Assembly (NCBI RefSeq): GCF_004769525.1
Contig: NZ_RQFT01000012.1
Coordinates: 124,001-188,000 of the forward strand
DNA: 64,000 bases
Direction: 5' to 3'
Source of the DNA: Leptospira bouyouniensis
Lineage (GTDB): Bacteria > Spirochaetota > Leptospiria > Leptospirales > Leptospiraceae
Shown here: piece after piece, positions 9,102 to 19,033 of the stretch
How the letters are laid out: each line of letters starts with the position of its first letter
How positions within the stretch are numbered: the stretch's first letter is position 1
Notes under the pieces: model-generated
Told to the model about the DNA's origin: nothing
Seen by the model: the letters and a program-made list of their open reading frames with translations, nothing else
The model's database searches: none
Made by a program: the position numbers and the translations under genes

Positions 9102-10412
9102 TTATTTTGAAGGTTCTAAATTCAAATTTTCTTCCGCATAATAATTCAAATACCCGAGTAGAAAATAAAATACAATCAGTACTTCATCGTCTTGGAAATA
9201 ACATTGTAGTAATCCTGAAATGAAAAATCCAACTAGACCATATGTCATAAATCGAATTCTTTTTGGAAGATTCACACTCAAAAATGTATATAAAATAGTT
9301 CCAAATAAAAATAAATACAGAACACTTTGTGGGAATCCAAAGACAGCAGTTAGGTGAAAATAATCGTTATGAGCATGTCCTCGTTGGGTTACTTCATAAA
9401 AAAAAGCAAGTTCTCTATTTTCCTTTTCTCTTTCTTTTCTAGAGATTTCGATTTCTTTTTGGTAATTCCCTGATCCAATTCCAAAAATTGGATTGTTATG
9501 GATGAGAGGGAAGGTAGAATCCCATATAAAAGTTCTACCTGAGTCAGTGTGTTTTTCTCCACCAAACAATGGATCTACAACACGTTTGACTGCACCTGTG
9601 GTTTGGTATCCAACAAATAATAATAGCAAAAATGAGATCAGAATGAAGCTAGTTCGCTTAATTACTTTTTTTGAAATATCTTTATCAATAAAAATTAAAA
9701 TATAGATTCCAAAGAAAACACTTACTAATGCCCCAAGTATTGAAGATCTTGCATTGTTAAATAAAAAAACGATAGATACAAGTAAAAGTAATGTAGCATG
9801 GATTAAAATTTTTGTTTTTGGAGACTTGTTGTACCAAGCATCATAAAGGCGAAAAACAAAACCTGGAAATACAAATGCTAAAAGTCCACCAAATGTCAAG
9901 TGAGTGTTCATTAGACCGATTGGAAGGTAGATATTGAGATTTCCGATTTTTCCATAATGGTGTTGGTATGGCCATGAACTGGATGTTTTATACAAATCAG
10001 AGATAAGTCTTGAGAGCCTAGTCATCGAAAAGATAGAAATAAGACCTGTGATGACGATTACGAGTGAAAAGATAAAGAATGTTTTGTATAAGTAGATTTT
10101 ATCTTCTTTTTTGATCCCTTGTACAGATACAAAAGCTGTTACGAGGAAGATGTCCTTCATTTCATCACGAAACGCCTGTTTGATGGAATTTATGTCAAAC
10201 CCGCTAGCGGCAAAATGATACAAAACGGTTACAAATTGCCACAAGTAAAAAATAAAAAGAATTTTTACAATATTGCCCGTCAGTTTCGGTTTTTCTTCGA
10301 GGAATAGAAAAAATACAAAAGATAAGAGTAAAAATAGTTGGCTGAGAGAAACAGAGAGGGCGCAGGAAATGATGGACAAGGCAAGAAACGCTCGATAGAA
10401 TCGGTAAATCAT
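9102..10412 (-). CDS. O-antigen ligase/polymerase-like membrane protein
   Basis: About 436 residues from the ATG chosen here (MIYRFYRAF). A longer reading frame to 10583 would run through the start of the divergent glycosyltransferase and has no membrane character in the extra part. The protein has some ten to twelve hydrophobic helices and a large hydrophilic loop containing the GIGSGNYQ and RGHAHNDYFH motifs typical of Wzy_C/WaaL proteins, which join O-antigen or other undecaprenyl-linked glycans to an acceptor at the periplasmic face. It is first in a probable operon with the GH5 and cyclase genes. Whether it is a ligase or a polymerase cannot be told from sequence alone. Confidence 0.8.
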   Translation of the reverse strand: MIYRFYRAFLALSIISCALSVSLSQLFLLLSFVFFLFLEEKPKLTGNIVKILFIFYLWQFVTVLYHFAASGFDINSIKQAFRDEMKDIFLVTAFVSVQGIKKEDKIYLYKTFFIFSLVIVITGLISIFSMTRLSRLISDLYKTSSSWPYQHHYGKIGNLNIYLPIGLMNTHLTFGGLLAFVFPGFVFRLYDAWYNKSPKTKILIHATLLLLVSIVFLFNNARSSILGALVSVFFGIYILIFIDKDISKKVIKRTSFILISFLLLLFVGYQTTGAVKRVVDPLFGGEKHTDSGRTFIWDSTFPLIHNNPIFGIGSGNYQKEIEISRKEREKENRELAFFYEVTQRGHAHNDYFHLTAVFGFPQSVLYLFLFGTILYTFLSVNLPKRIRFMTYGLVGFFISGLLQCYFQDDEVLIVFYFLLGYLNYYAEENLNLEPSK

Positions 10413-10461
10413 AACTTTGGATGAGACTAATCTTTTTCTCTCATTTGTAAAGAGGTAACAG

Positions 10462-11751
10462 TTGCGAGTTTTATATTTTTCCGATACTTTTTTGCCAAAA
10501 ACCGACGGTGTCGCTGTTTCCATTAAGAATTTTTCAGAACTTTTAGCCCTCCGAGGCCACCAATTTTGTATTTGTGCTCCCAAATATGGGGATGGGGATT
10601 TTGATCGGATGACAGATAATATCCAGGTGATCCGATTTCGTTCTGGGTATTTGCCAAGTTACCCCGATATCAAAGTGGTTTTGCCTTCACCAGGTAAAAT
10701 CAAACGGATCATCGAAGATTTTAAGCCAGACCTAATCCACATCCACACACCAGGCCTACTTGGTCTTTATGCCATAAATGCTGCAGAACGATTTGGTGTT
10801 CCTACCATTGGAACCTATCATACACTTATGGCGGAACAGGAAATGTATGTTTCCTTCTACCGATTGTTCAAACTTGATAAACTATTTTTTAAAGCAAACA
10901 AATTCAAAAAAAAATTAAACATTGAAGAATTGGATAAAATTGTAAAATTTGATAACTTCAATTTACGTAAAAAAATCATTCTAAAAATTTGTAATGATAT
11001 CTATAACAGATGTGATGTTGTTATCTCTCCAAGTTATTTAATCAAAGAACAATTAATCGAGTATGGGATCACTCGTCCGATCACAGTAGTATCCAATGGA
11101 ATGGACTTAAAACGATTCCAAGGAAAACCAAAGGAATTTTTAAGTGGAGAAGCACCTAAATTTTTGCATGTAGGACGAATTTCTTATGAAAAAAATTGTG
11201 ACATTGTGATCAATGCATTCAAACTCATTCATGAGCAGTTTCCAAAGGCTACACTGACCATCATTGGTGAAGGACCAGCCATTCCATCTTTGCAACGGCA
11301 AGCAGAACATCTTAGCATCGAAAAATCAGTGGAATTTAAAGGTTTTATCCCCAATGCGGTGTTACACGATATATACCCGCAGTATGATGTGTTTTTAACT
11401 GCTTCTACGATGGAAACACAAGGGTTAGTTGTTTTAGAAGCAATTGCATGTGGTTTGCCTGCTGTAGGCGTTGATGCATTTGCACTTCCGGAACTCATTC
11501 GGCATGGTGAAAACGGATACATTGCAAAATCATTTGATGCAAAAGGGATAGCACAAGGTGCATTGGAAATCATAAGAAACCCGGACTTGTATGCAAAGTT
11601 TTCTAAACAATCGATTCATATTGCTTCAGGTCACGAAATGGAAAAATGTGTGGATGCGATGGAAGAAGTATACGGGAAAGTCATCGAAGCCATGAAAGGT
11701 AAAGTCAAAAAGACAACCATCTTTGATATGTTTTTTGACTTTATGCAATGA
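10462..11751 (+). CDS. GT4 family glycosyltransferase (diacylglycerol glucosyltransferase-like)
   Basis: 429 residues, GT-B fold. The start is TTG with a good AGAGGT Shine-Dalgarno 5 nt upstream, and the [12 protein letters not shown] start matches the family exactly. The N-domain has [13 protein letters not shown] and the HIHTPG motif. The C-domain has the nucleotide-binding GRISYEKN and the EX7E-type motif [16 protein letters not shown]. The overall look is that of processive or lipid glycosyltransferases that add a sugar to diacylglycerol or phosphatidylinositol. An insert of Lys/Asn-rich residues around 140-180 is longer than usual. It is divergent from the O-antigen-ligase-like gene with only 49 bp between starts, and overlaps the next gene by ATGA. 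Confidence 0.85.
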   Translation: MRVLYFSDTFLPKTDGVAVSIKNFSELLALRGHQFCICAPKYGDGDFDRMTDNIQVIRFRSGYLPSYPDIKVVLPSPGKIKRIIEDFKPDLIHIHTPGLLGLYAINAAERFGVPTIGTYHTLMAEQEMYVSFYRLFKLDKLFFKANKFKKKLNIEELDKIVKFDNFNLRKKIILKICNDIYNRCDVVISPSYLIKEQLIEYGITRPITVVSNGMDLKRFQGKPKEFLSGEAPKFLHVGRISYEKNCDIVINAFKLIHEQFPKATLTIIGEGPAIPSLQRQAEHLSIEKSVEFKGFIPNAVLHDIYPQYDVFLTASTMETQGLVVLEAIACGLPAVGVDAFALPELIRHGENGYIAKSFDAKGIAQGALEIIRNPDLYAKFSKQSIHIASGHEMEKCVDAMEEVYGKVIEAMKGKVKKTTIFDMFFDFMQ

Positions 11752-12341
11752 CGAATCAAATTGCGATTGAAGTACGTTCGATTCTAAGTGCCATCGCCAT
11801 AGGACTTACGTTTTATGCGTACATTCCGTACTTAAAGGGGATACGAGGAGGGAAGGTGCAACCTCATGTCTTTTCATGGGTCATTTGGGGAGCGACAACT
11901 TGTATCGTATTTTTTGCACAACTTGTGGGTAATGGTGGAATTGGAACTTTACCGATCGCAATCTCTGGTATCACGACCTTCCTAGTTGCGCTCTATGCTT
12001 ACCAGAAAAGAGGTGAGATTAAAATTACAAAAGTAGATTGGTTCTTTTTTTTATTAGCACTTTCTAGTTTACCATTATGGTTTTATTTTTCAAATCCACT
12101 TGCGGCGGTGATAATACTATCAATCGCAGATTCGCTAGGATTTATTCCGACGATTCGCAAAGGATATGTTTTACCCCATTCTGAACCACTTGGATTTTAT
12201 ATGATATTTTTATTTCGAAATACATTGGCGATTTTTGCATTGGCGGAATGGAACTTAACAACTACTCTTTTCCCAGGAACTGCTGGTATTGCATGTTTAG
12301 TTTTTGTTTTGGTTGTGAAATTCAGACAAAATAATATTTGA
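11748..12341 (+). CDS. Small polytopic membrane protein, PQ-loop/SemiSWEET-like
   Basis: 197 residues with six or seven hydrophobic helices. The two halves resemble each other: [20 protein letters not shown] in the first and [19 protein letters not shown] in the second, each a proline-containing loop after a helix, like the PQ-loop repeats of small sugar and amino-acid carriers. The ATG overlaps the stop of the glycosyltransferase gene (ATGA), so it is probably co-translated with it. No experimental family name is certain; a transport or lipid-handling function is inferred only. Confidence 0.7.
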   Translation: MTNQIAIEVRSILSAIAIGLTFYAYIPYLKGIRGGKVQPHVFSWVIWGATTCIVFFAQLVGNGGIGTLPIAISGITTFLVALYAYQKRGEIKITKVDWFFFLLALSSLPLWFYFSNPLAAVIILSIADSLGFIPTIRKGYVLPHSEPLGFYMIFLFRNTLAIFALAEWNLTTTLFPGTAGIACLVFVLVVKFRQNNI

Positions 12342-12362
12342 GAATTGATATGGATATTGTCT

Positions 12363-13418
12363 TCAAGGTGATTCTATATTCGGTAGTGGGTAAAAGACAA
12401 CGGAACGAATTTGTTTTCCTTCTTCCGTATCTTCATAGGTGACTTCTGCTTGTTTGGACCTTGCAGGTAAATACATTTGAATGGTCTCAACTAATTCATA
12501 GGCACTCAAAGTATAATCCAGAGTTTTGATAGCAATTTCTATGCTTAAAAACCTTTCTTTTGAGACAGTTTTTGTCTCCGTTTTTTTAGATATGATAAGC
12601 CATTTATAAAGTCTTGCCGATCGATTTGTATCCAATAAATTGCTTAGCTCAAGTTTGGTTGTTGGGAGGACGGCTGGTGTTTGCCCAAATACAATTTCTA
12701 TTTCACGTTGTTTTGGTTCGCTCAGTCGCAAAGAAAGTTGTTTATCAAATAATTCATCATCCATGTACTCGATTCGATCACAAGTGGAGTAAACGGTTTC
12801 ACAAAGGTTTCCATAATTTTTATGAAAAAAGAAGACCATTAAAATTTTTCCATTGGAAGGATGATACAATACTTTCGCATTATAATGTTCCATTCTTCCG
12901 AATTTTACGAAGGATCGAATTCGTTTGTAAATGTTATACGAAAGTCCAAATACATCTTTCACAACCGGAATGTCTGCCACTCCAATCGCTCTTGTTGCGA
13001 TATAAAATGGTTCAAAGCTAACATGGCCATCACGTTTTGTGATTTCACGAAGGTATTCTGTAATGTCGTCCATTCGCGATTCATTGAGAGACATGGGAGA
13101 TTCTAAAAAGTTTATGACAACTTTTCCTCCGTTTTTTCCAAGCTCCGACCAAACTTCTTCGAGATATTTTCCATCTTCGGTATAAGGAATTTGTCTGCAA
13201 AATCCTTCCTTGCATTTGATTTGTTCTTCAAATTCACTTTTGTTAGGTGAAGGTAGGTTTACCGGTTTGAATTCGGAACTAAATTCCTGAGAATATAAAC
13301 TCGCTAGTGAAATAACAAAAAAGGTAAGAAATAAAAACTTTCTAAAATTCGGTAATTGATTCACGAAATAAGATGGTTTGAGGTTTGAGGATACGAATTG
13401 TCCAAATTGTTTTAACAT
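12363..13418 (-). CDS. Secreted protein of unknown function
   Basis: 351 residues with a long basic N-region and a hydrophobic helix (about 27-42) ending LYSQE, a plausible signal-peptidase I site. A strong GGAGAG Shine-Dalgarno before the ATG supports this start despite the long N-region. The mature part is mixed alpha/beta with paired cysteines (CKEGFC; CETVYSTC), consistent with a periplasmic, disulfide-containing protein. I do not recognise the family. It lies 43 bp after the stop of the GT9 gene on the same strand. Confidence 0.7.
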   Translation of the reverse strand: MLKQFGQFVSSNLKPSYFVNQLPNFRKFLFLTFFVISLASLYSQEFSSEFKPVNLPSPNKSEFEEQIKCKEGFCRQIPYTEDGKYLEEVWSELGKNGGKVVINFLESPMSLNESRMDDITEYLREITKRDGHVSFEPFYIATRAIGVADIPVVKDVFGLSYNIYKRIRSFVKFGRMEHYNAKVLYHPSNGKILMVFFFHKNYGNLCETVYSTCDRIEYMDDELFDKQLSLRLSEPKQREIEIVFGQTPAVLPTTKLELSNLLDTNRSARLYKWLIISKKTETKTVSKERFLSIEIAIKTLDYTLSAYELVETIQMYLPARSKQAEVTYEDTEEGKQIRSVVFYPLPNIESP

Positions 13419-13461
13419 ATCTCTCTCCTCGGAAAAATCACATACGTAAACTAATAAAACT

Positions 13462-14520
13462 TTACCAAAGTGTGTTTACATTTTGAATGAGGCGGATACG
13501 TCTCACCACATCTAATGGATCGATGAGTTCCATACATGCGTGATCACCTCGCCAACATTTTGTATTGCCATAAATGGAACATGGCCGACAAGGTAAATCC
13601 ACTTGCAAAACTCCAGAATCTTCTTGGGCAAAAGGTCCAAAACCGGATAGTGGGTGAGTGGTACCATAAATTCCTATCACGGGTTTTTTGAGAAGGGCTG
13701 CAATATGAACGTTGGAACTGTCCATACCAATCATCACATCTAACCTATCCATAATTCCAAGTTCACCTCTAATTCCTAAAGAACCACCTTGGACGATGTG
13801 AACACGCGTTAGACTATTTTTTAAAATTTCTAACTCTTTAGTTTCATCTCTCCCACCAAATAAAAATACATTACAGTCAGGGAATTCTGATACTAAAACT
13901 TCGACGAGGCGTTTGCATTTCTCAAAACTCCACTCTTTTAATTCGTGACCAGCAAAAGGGGCAAATCCAAACCATTGACCTTCTTTTTTGTCGATGCCAA
14001 TGGATTTAAAATAATCTTTGGCATACATCTTAGATTCGCCGTCTACATTGAGCCATGGACCTTTTCTAAGAGGGGCATCGTATCCTGATTTACGGAAAAC
14101 ATTAAGATACCGTTCAACAGTATGTGGGAGTTGATTGAGCTTTTTATTGTAACGTCTAGTTTGGGCTAACTTTTCTCTTCTGCCTTTGATGATTTTGGCA
14201 TATGGGACACCTTTACATCGGAAAAAAAATGCAATGAGTCTTGAACGAACAGATCCATGAAGGTCGATGACATTCCCAAATGGACCTAGTTTATCAATGT
14301 CTCTGTACATCCTCCAAAGTCCTAAAAGACCTTTGTATTTTTTCAAATTCATACCAAGGACATTTAAATTTGGGATATTATAAAAGAATGGGGCAAAATT
14401 TCCTCTAGTAACAACTGTTAATTGAATATTTGAATATTTCGCTGCGATTGCTATCAAGGCAGGTGTCATCAAGGCAACATCTCCCATCGCAGAAAACCGA
14501 AGTACTAGCAGGTTTGTCAT
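13462..14520 (-). CDS. GT9 family glycosyltransferase (heptosyltransferase-like)
   Basis: 352 residues, GT-B fold. LRFSAMGDVALMTPAL at the N-terminus is the classic RxSAxGD start of ADP-heptose:LPS heptosyltransferases, and the C-half has FGGRDETKE, the GMDSSNVHIAALLKKPVIGIYGTT acceptor/nucleotide motif and a CRPC...C cysteine cluster common in bacterial GT9 proteins. It is probably a cytoplasmic-face enzyme adding heptose or another sugar to the lipopolysaccharide core. It shares a 4-bp overlap with the preceding DUF4254 gene, a pairing that suggests joint function. Confidence 0.88.
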   Translation of the reverse strand: MTNLLVLRFSAMGDVALMTPALIAIAAKYSNIQLTVVTRGNFAPFFYNIPNLNVLGMNLKKYKGLLGLWRMYRDIDKLGPFGNVIDLHGSVRSRLIAFFFRCKGVPYAKIIKGRREKLAQTRRYNKKLNQLPHTVERYLNVFRKSGYDAPLRKGPWLNVDGESKMYAKDYFKSIGIDKKEGQWFGFAPFAGHELKEWSFEKCKRLVEVLVSEFPDCNVFLFGGRDETKELEILKNSLTRVHIVQGGSLGIRGELGIMDRLDVMIGMDSSNVHIAALLKKPVIGIYGTTHPLSGFGPFAQEDSGVLQVDLPCRPCSIYGNTKCWRGDHACMELIDPLDVVRRIRLIQNVNTLW

Positions 14521-15128
14521 TTTTGATTCTTATAAAGAGAAGGGTTTAAATTTTGGTCATTGTACATCTTCATTTGGCGGTATACTTTGACTCGTTTGAT
14601 CCCCTTGGCATAATCATCAAACAATTCCTCTAAACATTTGAGCAAGTCTTGTCTTTGTTCGAGTAATACATTTAATTTGGATTGGCATTTCTCTATGTGT
14701 TCTTTGGTAGCAGAATCATCTTTCCGGTTTACCTGTTCTTCCATATGATAAATTTTTAATTCTAAGATACTCATCCGATCAAGTAGCCATGCGGGAGATT
14801 CTGAATTAAGCCTTGCATCTGGTTTAGGAGTGACGGAACGAAACATTTCGATCACAAAGTCATCGAGCTTTTCTACCATATCAGTTCTATCTTGGTTGAG
14901 TTTGTCAATTTTTCGTTTGAGAGCGACCACTTCTTCTAGAGCAATGTCTGGTCGACGGATTTCATCTTCAATGTGCCATTGGATGGTATCAACATGGTTT
15001 TTTTGGTAAAGAGTTGATTCTAACGTACCATCTGGATAGGGATTTGGATGTGGGGCTTCATTTTTATGCCAATCCAGAACAGATTCTTGGAAAATAGAGA
15101 CGGCTTTTGTGGCTTCCAATGCTTTCAT
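14517..15128 (-). CDS. DUF4254 family protein
   Basis: About 203 residues from the ATG chosen here; a TTG 12 bp upstream is an alternative and neither has a clear Shine-Dalgarno. The protein is all-helical, with motifs of the DUF4254 family: FQESVLDWHKNE, LYQKNHVDTIQWHIEDEIRRPD and LVEKLDDFV-type helices, then a coiled-coil region. No enzyme residues are known. The ATGA overlap with the GT9 gene means both are made together, which supports a role in the same glycan step. Confidence 0.85.
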   Translation of the reverse strand: MKALEATKAVSIFQESVLDWHKNEAPHPNPYPDGTLESTLYQKNHVDTIQWHIEDEIRRPDIALEEVVALKRKIDKLNQDRTDMVEKLDDFVIEMFRSVTPKPDARLNSESPAWLLDRMSILELKIYHMEEQVNRKDDSATKEHIEKCQSKLNVLLEQRQDLLKCLEELFDDYAKGIKRVKVYRQMKMYNDQNLNPSLYKNQK

Positions 15129-15232
15129 ATCGTAATGCAATTCACGTTTTCATATGGTTTTTGGGGTTCAATCCAAATATTTCCTAGGTTTTTCGCTTTC
15201 TTTTGTCTATATACCCATTCTTTTGAAAAAAG

Positions 15233-16027
15233 ATGTGTTTAGCAGTGATCGCCTTTGGGATGCACCCAGATTTTCCACTTGTGGTGGTATCCAACCGAGA
15301 TGAATTTTTCGAACGTCCCACCGAAGCATTACACGTTTGGGAAAAAGATCCGAAGATACTTGCTGGTAAGGATTTAAAAGCGGGTGGGACTTGGCTTGGT
15401 GTGAACGCACTCGGAAAACTTGCCTTCCTAACCAATGTACGTAATTTGAAACAAACACCACACCCAAATCCAAAATCTAGAGGATCACTTGTTTTGGATT
15501 TTTTAAAATCAGAGGGATCGATTTCGGCACTCGAATATGCAAAACAAGTCCAATCATCCAAGGATGAGTACGAAGGATTTAATTTGTTTTTGTATGATGG
15601 AATCAAAGCAATCGCAATTGGTGGTGATCCATTTGGGAATCAAACTGTAGAATCGGGGTTCCATGCTGTGAGTAATGCCAGTTGGAATACCCGTTGGCCA
15701 AAAACTGAAAAATTGAAATCCCAAATCATTTCAAAATTTTCGGATTGGACAAACGGGAAAATTACCAAACAAAATCTCGAAATTGAAATGTTTCTTTCCT
15801 TAAACGATGCTGAACTTGTAAACGATATCAATTTGTTGCCAGACACAGGGATTGGCATTGAACGCGAAAGGTATCTTTCGTCAGTGCGCATCAAAACTCC
15901 AAAATATGGAACAAGGGCGTCGACAATTGTGTTTTATGGAAAAAATTCTGTAGAGATGATCGAAAGGTCATTCTCCGAACCGCTATCTGACGGATATACG
16001 GAACGGAGACAAATGTTAGAATGGTAA
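15233..16027 (+). CDS. NRDE family protein (TANGO2 homologue)
   Basis: 264 residues. It begins MCLAVIAF, with Cys2 conserved as in the Ntn-hydrolase-like NRDE family, and carries the name-giving SNRDEFFERPT motif at about 20-30, then AGGTWLGVN, AFLTNVR and SRGSLV. The eukaryotic homologue TANGO2 affects Golgi organisation and haem or lipid handling; the bacterial role is not settled. The gene stands alone, convergent with glyA (4 bp apart) and divergent from the DUF4254 gene. Confidence 0.9.
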   Translation: MCLAVIAFGMHPDFPLVVVSNRDEFFERPTEALHVWEKDPKILAGKDLKAGGTWLGVNALGKLAFLTNVRNLKQTPHPNPKSRGSLVLDFLKSEGSISALEYAKQVQSSKDEYEGFNLFLYDGIKAIAIGGDPFGNQTVESGFHAVSNASWNTRWPKTEKLKSQIISKFSDWTNGKITKQNLEIEMFLSLNDAELVNDINLLPDTGIGIERERYLSSVRIKTPKYGTRASTIVFYGKNSVEMIERSFSEPLSDGYTERRQMLEW

Positions 16028-16031
16028 GGGA

Positions 16032-17282
16032 CTAGTCTTCCAATCGGAAATTTTTCATTGGGAATGCATCAGTGATTTCTTTCACTGCTGCTTTCACTTT
16101 TGATTCGTAAGCTCCATCACCAAAATGTTCTAAGAAATCACAGATTAAATTGCCAACTGCTTCGATTTCTTTTTCTTTTAGTCCACGAGTGGTAAGTGCT
16201 GGTGTTCCGAGTCGAATCCCAGAAGCCACTGCTGGTGGGTTTTTATCAAAAGGAATCGCATTTTTGTTAACAGTGACACCGATATGATCGAGTCCATCTG
16301 CTGCGTCTTTTCCTGTTAGTCCTTTGACGGAAACATCGAGGAGTACGATGTGGTTGTCAGTTCCACCTGATACAACACGGAAACCTCGTTTTTGGAAAAC
16401 TTCTGCAAGTGTTTTTGCATTTTTTACAACTTGTTTGATGTAGGTTTTGAATTCTGGTTGGAGAGCTTCCCCGAACGCTACTGCTTTAGCAGCAATCACA
16501 TGCATCAGTGGTCCACCTTGGATCCCAGGAAATACACGTGAGTTAAGAACTTTTTCATTTTCAGCTGATGAAAGAATGAGTCCACCTCTTGGTCCGCGTA
16601 AAGTTTTGTGAGTTGTAGTAGTCACAAAATCACAAACACCAATGGGACTTGGGTGTTCTCCAGCTACCACCAAACCAGAGATATGTGCAATGTCTGCCAT
16701 GATTTTGGCACCAATCTCATTTGCAATTTCTCTAAATTTGTTAAAATCAATGATACGTGGGTAAGCAGATGCGCCTACAACAATGAGTTTTGGTTTATGT
16801 TCCCTTGCAAGTTTTGCCACCTCATCATAATTGATGGTTTCAGTTTTTTCATCCACACCATAAGGGATTGGTTTGAAATATTTCCCACTGATGTTTACTG
16901 CACTACCATGAGTTAGGTGACCGCCGTGCGCTAAATTCATACCAAGAAAACTATCTCCTGGTTCAAGTGTGGCAAGGAAAACTGCCATATTCGCCTGTGC
17001 ACCGCTATGTGGTTGTACGTTTGCATATTCGGCACCAAACATTTTTTTGGCTCTTTCGATGGCGAGCTCTTCTACTTTGTCTGCATTTTCGCAACCATTG
17101 TAGTAACGTTTTCCAGGATATCCTTCCGCATATTTATTGGTAAGTGTTGAGTGATAGGCTTCGAGAACGGGACGGGATACAAAGTTTTCACTCGCAATCA
17201 TTTCGAGGGAATGTTCTTGTCTTTGGTCTTCTTTTTTTAGTGCGGCGTAAACTTCAGGATCTTGTTTTTCTAAATAACTCAT
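16032..17282 (-). CDS. glyA: Serine hydroxymethyltransferase
   Basis: 416 residues, the usual bacterial length. It interconverts serine and glycine with tetrahydrofolate, feeding one-carbon units to purine, thymidylate and methionine synthesis; PLP-dependent, cytoplasmic. Motifs: SENFVS (31-36), [15 protein letters not shown], the active-site [14 protein letters not shown] with PLP lysine Lys226, and [12 protein letters not shown] near the C-terminus. Last gene of an operon with the rhomboid and lipoate ligase genes, linked by a 4-bp overlap. Confidence 0.98.
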   Translation of the reverse strand: MSYLEKQDPEVYAALKKEDQRQEHSLEMIASENFVSRPVLEAYHSTLTNKYAEGYPGKRYYNGCENADKVEELAIERAKKMFGAEYANVQPHSGAQANMAVFLATLEPGDSFLGMNLAHGGHLTHGSAVNISGKYFKPIPYGVDEKTETINYDEVAKLAREHKPKLIVVGASAYPRIIDFNKFREIANEIGAKIMADIAHISGLVVAGEHPSPIGVCDFVTTTTHKTLRGPRGGLILSSAENEKVLNSRVFPGIQGGPLMHVIAAKAVAFGEALQPEFKTYIKQVVKNAKTLAEVFQKRGFRVVSGGTDNHIVLLDVSVKGLTGKDAADGLDHIGVTVNKNAIPFDKNPPAVASGIRLGTPALTTRGLKEKEIEAVGNLICDFLEHFGDGAYESKVKAAVKEITDAFPMKNFRLED

Positions 17283-18148
17283 GTCGGAATTTCTCTGTGG
17301 AGTGTGTATTCTGGATTTTGGTATTTCTTCTTGCGAATAAATTCAGATTCTCTGAGCACTTGTTTCCGAAAAGTAGAAAAGTCCCTTCCAAAGAAGGAAA
17401 TGTTTGAAAAATCACTTGGGAGGGGTTCCTCTAAATAGTGAAAGACTTCTCGCACAAGGTCCACTGCCCATTTTTCCTCGGAAAAAAACGTTGGGAGAGA
17501 GGTGAGAAAATCTTTGTGGGTCCTTTCCTTTCGGTAATCAGGTTCTTCTGGTGGGTGGTTCAAAACTTCTGCCACTCGTCCGATAAGGCTCTCTTCTAAA
17601 ATTAAGGTTCCATGTTGGACAATACAGCTCCGTTTGCGAAACTGTGCGTTACCGGAAATCTTTTTAAACTCTCCATCTTTTTCCAAAACAAGATCTGATT
17701 TTCCTTTGGGATAGGATTGGATGTTTTGGTGCGACAATGATTTTGTGATAATGCCTAAAATTCGATCATAACTCTCTTTCACGGGGAACAATTCTTTTCG
17801 TGTTTCTAAATTAAAATACAGAGAGTAATTAATATTTCCGGATAGAGAATGGAAAACTGTCCCACCTCCTGAAGCACGCCTTGCTATGTAACAAAAGTTA
17901 GACTTTGGTTTTTTGCCAAACCCAAACTGTTTTGCTTCGGTTTCATAAGCATTTAAAACATTTTCTTTGATATTGCGGTAAGGGTTTTCAGAAAGTCCTA
18001 GGATAATAGAATCCGGATTTTTCCATAACCGAATCCCGGCGGTGATATTAAATTTTACCAAATGTACCGCTATTGCCTCTTCAACCGCCAAATTATAGTA
18101 AGGCGATCGAGAAGGGGTGGAAGGAAAGAAAAATACTTTAGAATTCAC
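17279..18148 (-). CDS. Lipoate-protein ligase A family protein
   Basis: 289 residues. The biotin/lipoate ligase fold is shown by [11 protein letters not shown] (90-100), NINYSLYF and KISGNAQ (Lys163 the substrate-binding lysine). It would attach lipoate (or octanoate) to E2 and GcvH proteins. Its presence fits with the 2-oxoglutarate dehydrogenase genes at the right end of the window. The N-terminal [19 protein letters not shown] matches family starts. It overlaps the rhomboid gene upstream and glyA downstream by 4 bp each. Whether it activates free lipoate or transfers octanoyl from ACP is not decided by sequence. Confidence 0.88.
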   Translation of the reverse strand: MNSKVFFFPSTPSRSPYYNLAVEEAIAVHLVKFNITAGIRLWKNPDSIILGLSENPYRNIKENVLNAYETEAKQFGFGKKPKSNFCYIARRASGGGTVFHSLSGNINYSLYFNLETRKELFPVKESYDRILGIITKSLSHQNIQSYPKGKSDLVLEKDGEFKKISGNAQFRKRSCIVQHGTLILEESLIGRVAEVLNHPPEEPDYRKERTHKDFLTSLPTFFSEEKWAVDLVREVFHYLEEPLPSDFSNISFFGRDFSTFRKQVLRESEFIRKKKYQNPEYTLHREIPT

Positions 18149-18969
18149 TCGTTGAAGTATTTTTGGGAGGCTTCGTTTAAAAACTTTCGTTCTTTTCTGG
18201 AAAGAGAATCCATTCCATTTTTAGAAATTTTTTCTAAAAGTTCGTCCACTTTTGATTTTGCATTCTCTCGTTTTTCCATTTCCTCTTGATATCGCATAAA
18301 TCTACGTTTTTGTAAATACCGAGATAGGGACCATGTAGGAAGGGAAGATTTGGTTCCTTTCCATCCTGTATATAGTTTCATAAGGATCACTCCACCAATG
18401 GCACCACCCAAATGCGCAAAATGTGCCACTCGTTCCCCTTGTGCAAAGAGAACCATAAGCATCACAATCATCACAAAGTATTTTGCACGCATAGGAAAGA
18501 TAAGAAAAACTAGGAGTTCTCGGTTTGGCCAGGTCATTCCATACGCTACAAGTAACCCGTAAATACTAGCACTGGCACCCACCACGACACCTTGTGGGAT
18601 TCCAAAAAATTGCGCAGTGATGGTACCGATCCCGCCGAGTAGAGCTGTGAAAATATAAAATTTAAGAAAAGCACGTTCACCCCAGATTTCAGCAAGTTCT
18701 GATCCAAACATCCAAAGACTTAGCATATTGAATAGGATGTGTAAAAAACTGCCATGTAAGAAGGCATAACTCACAAGTTGCCAAACCCAACCACGAAAGA
18801 CGAGTTCCGGAGAGAGCCCCAGATAGAGCTCAACAAGGGAAGTGTGGAAGGTAAGTTTTATCACTAATTGTAGGATAAAAAAAATGACATTGATGAAAAT
18901 GAGAGTTCGGACGACTGGGACCATGGGAGGTCCAAAGCGAAGTTCATATCCTGGGGTGCGAGAGGCCAT
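18145..18969 (-). CDS. Rhomboid family intramembrane serine protease
   Basis: 274 residues from the ATG chosen here (MASRTPGYELRFG); an upstream ATG at 19020 is possible but would add 17 polar residues and cross the start of the divergent gene. Six transmembrane helices. The catalytic Ser133 lies in VVGASASIYG and the His186 in FAHLGGAIGG; the HGSFLHILFNMLSLWMFG segment is the conserved L1/TM2 region. It cleaves membrane proteins within or near the bilayer; substrates unknown. A basic coiled-coil tail follows the last helix. First gene of the rhomboid, lipoate ligase, glyA operon. Confidence 0.92.
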   Translation of the reverse strand: MASRTPGYELRFGPPMVPVVRTLIFINVIFFILQLVIKLTFHTSLVELYLGLSPELVFRGWVWQLVSYAFLHGSFLHILFNMLSLWMFGSELAEIWGERAFLKFYIFTALLGGIGTITAQFFGIPQGVVVGASASIYGLLVAYGMTWPNRELLVFLIFPMRAKYFVMIVMLMVLFAQGERVAHFAHLGGAIGGVILMKLYTGWKGTKSSLPTWSLSRYLQKRRFMRYQEEMEKRENAKSKVDELLEKISKNGMDSLSRKERKFLNEASQKYFNE

Positions 18970-19033
18970 AAATTCAAGGTCGCAAATCTTGAGTGACAAG
19001 GAAAGTCGATTTCCTAGCATCGAGGAAGTGATT

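Noticed and set aside
10413..10583. Longer start of the O-antigen-ligase-like protein
   Set aside because: The extra 57 residues overlap the divergent glycosyltransferase, which has a clear TTG start and Shine-Dalgarno.
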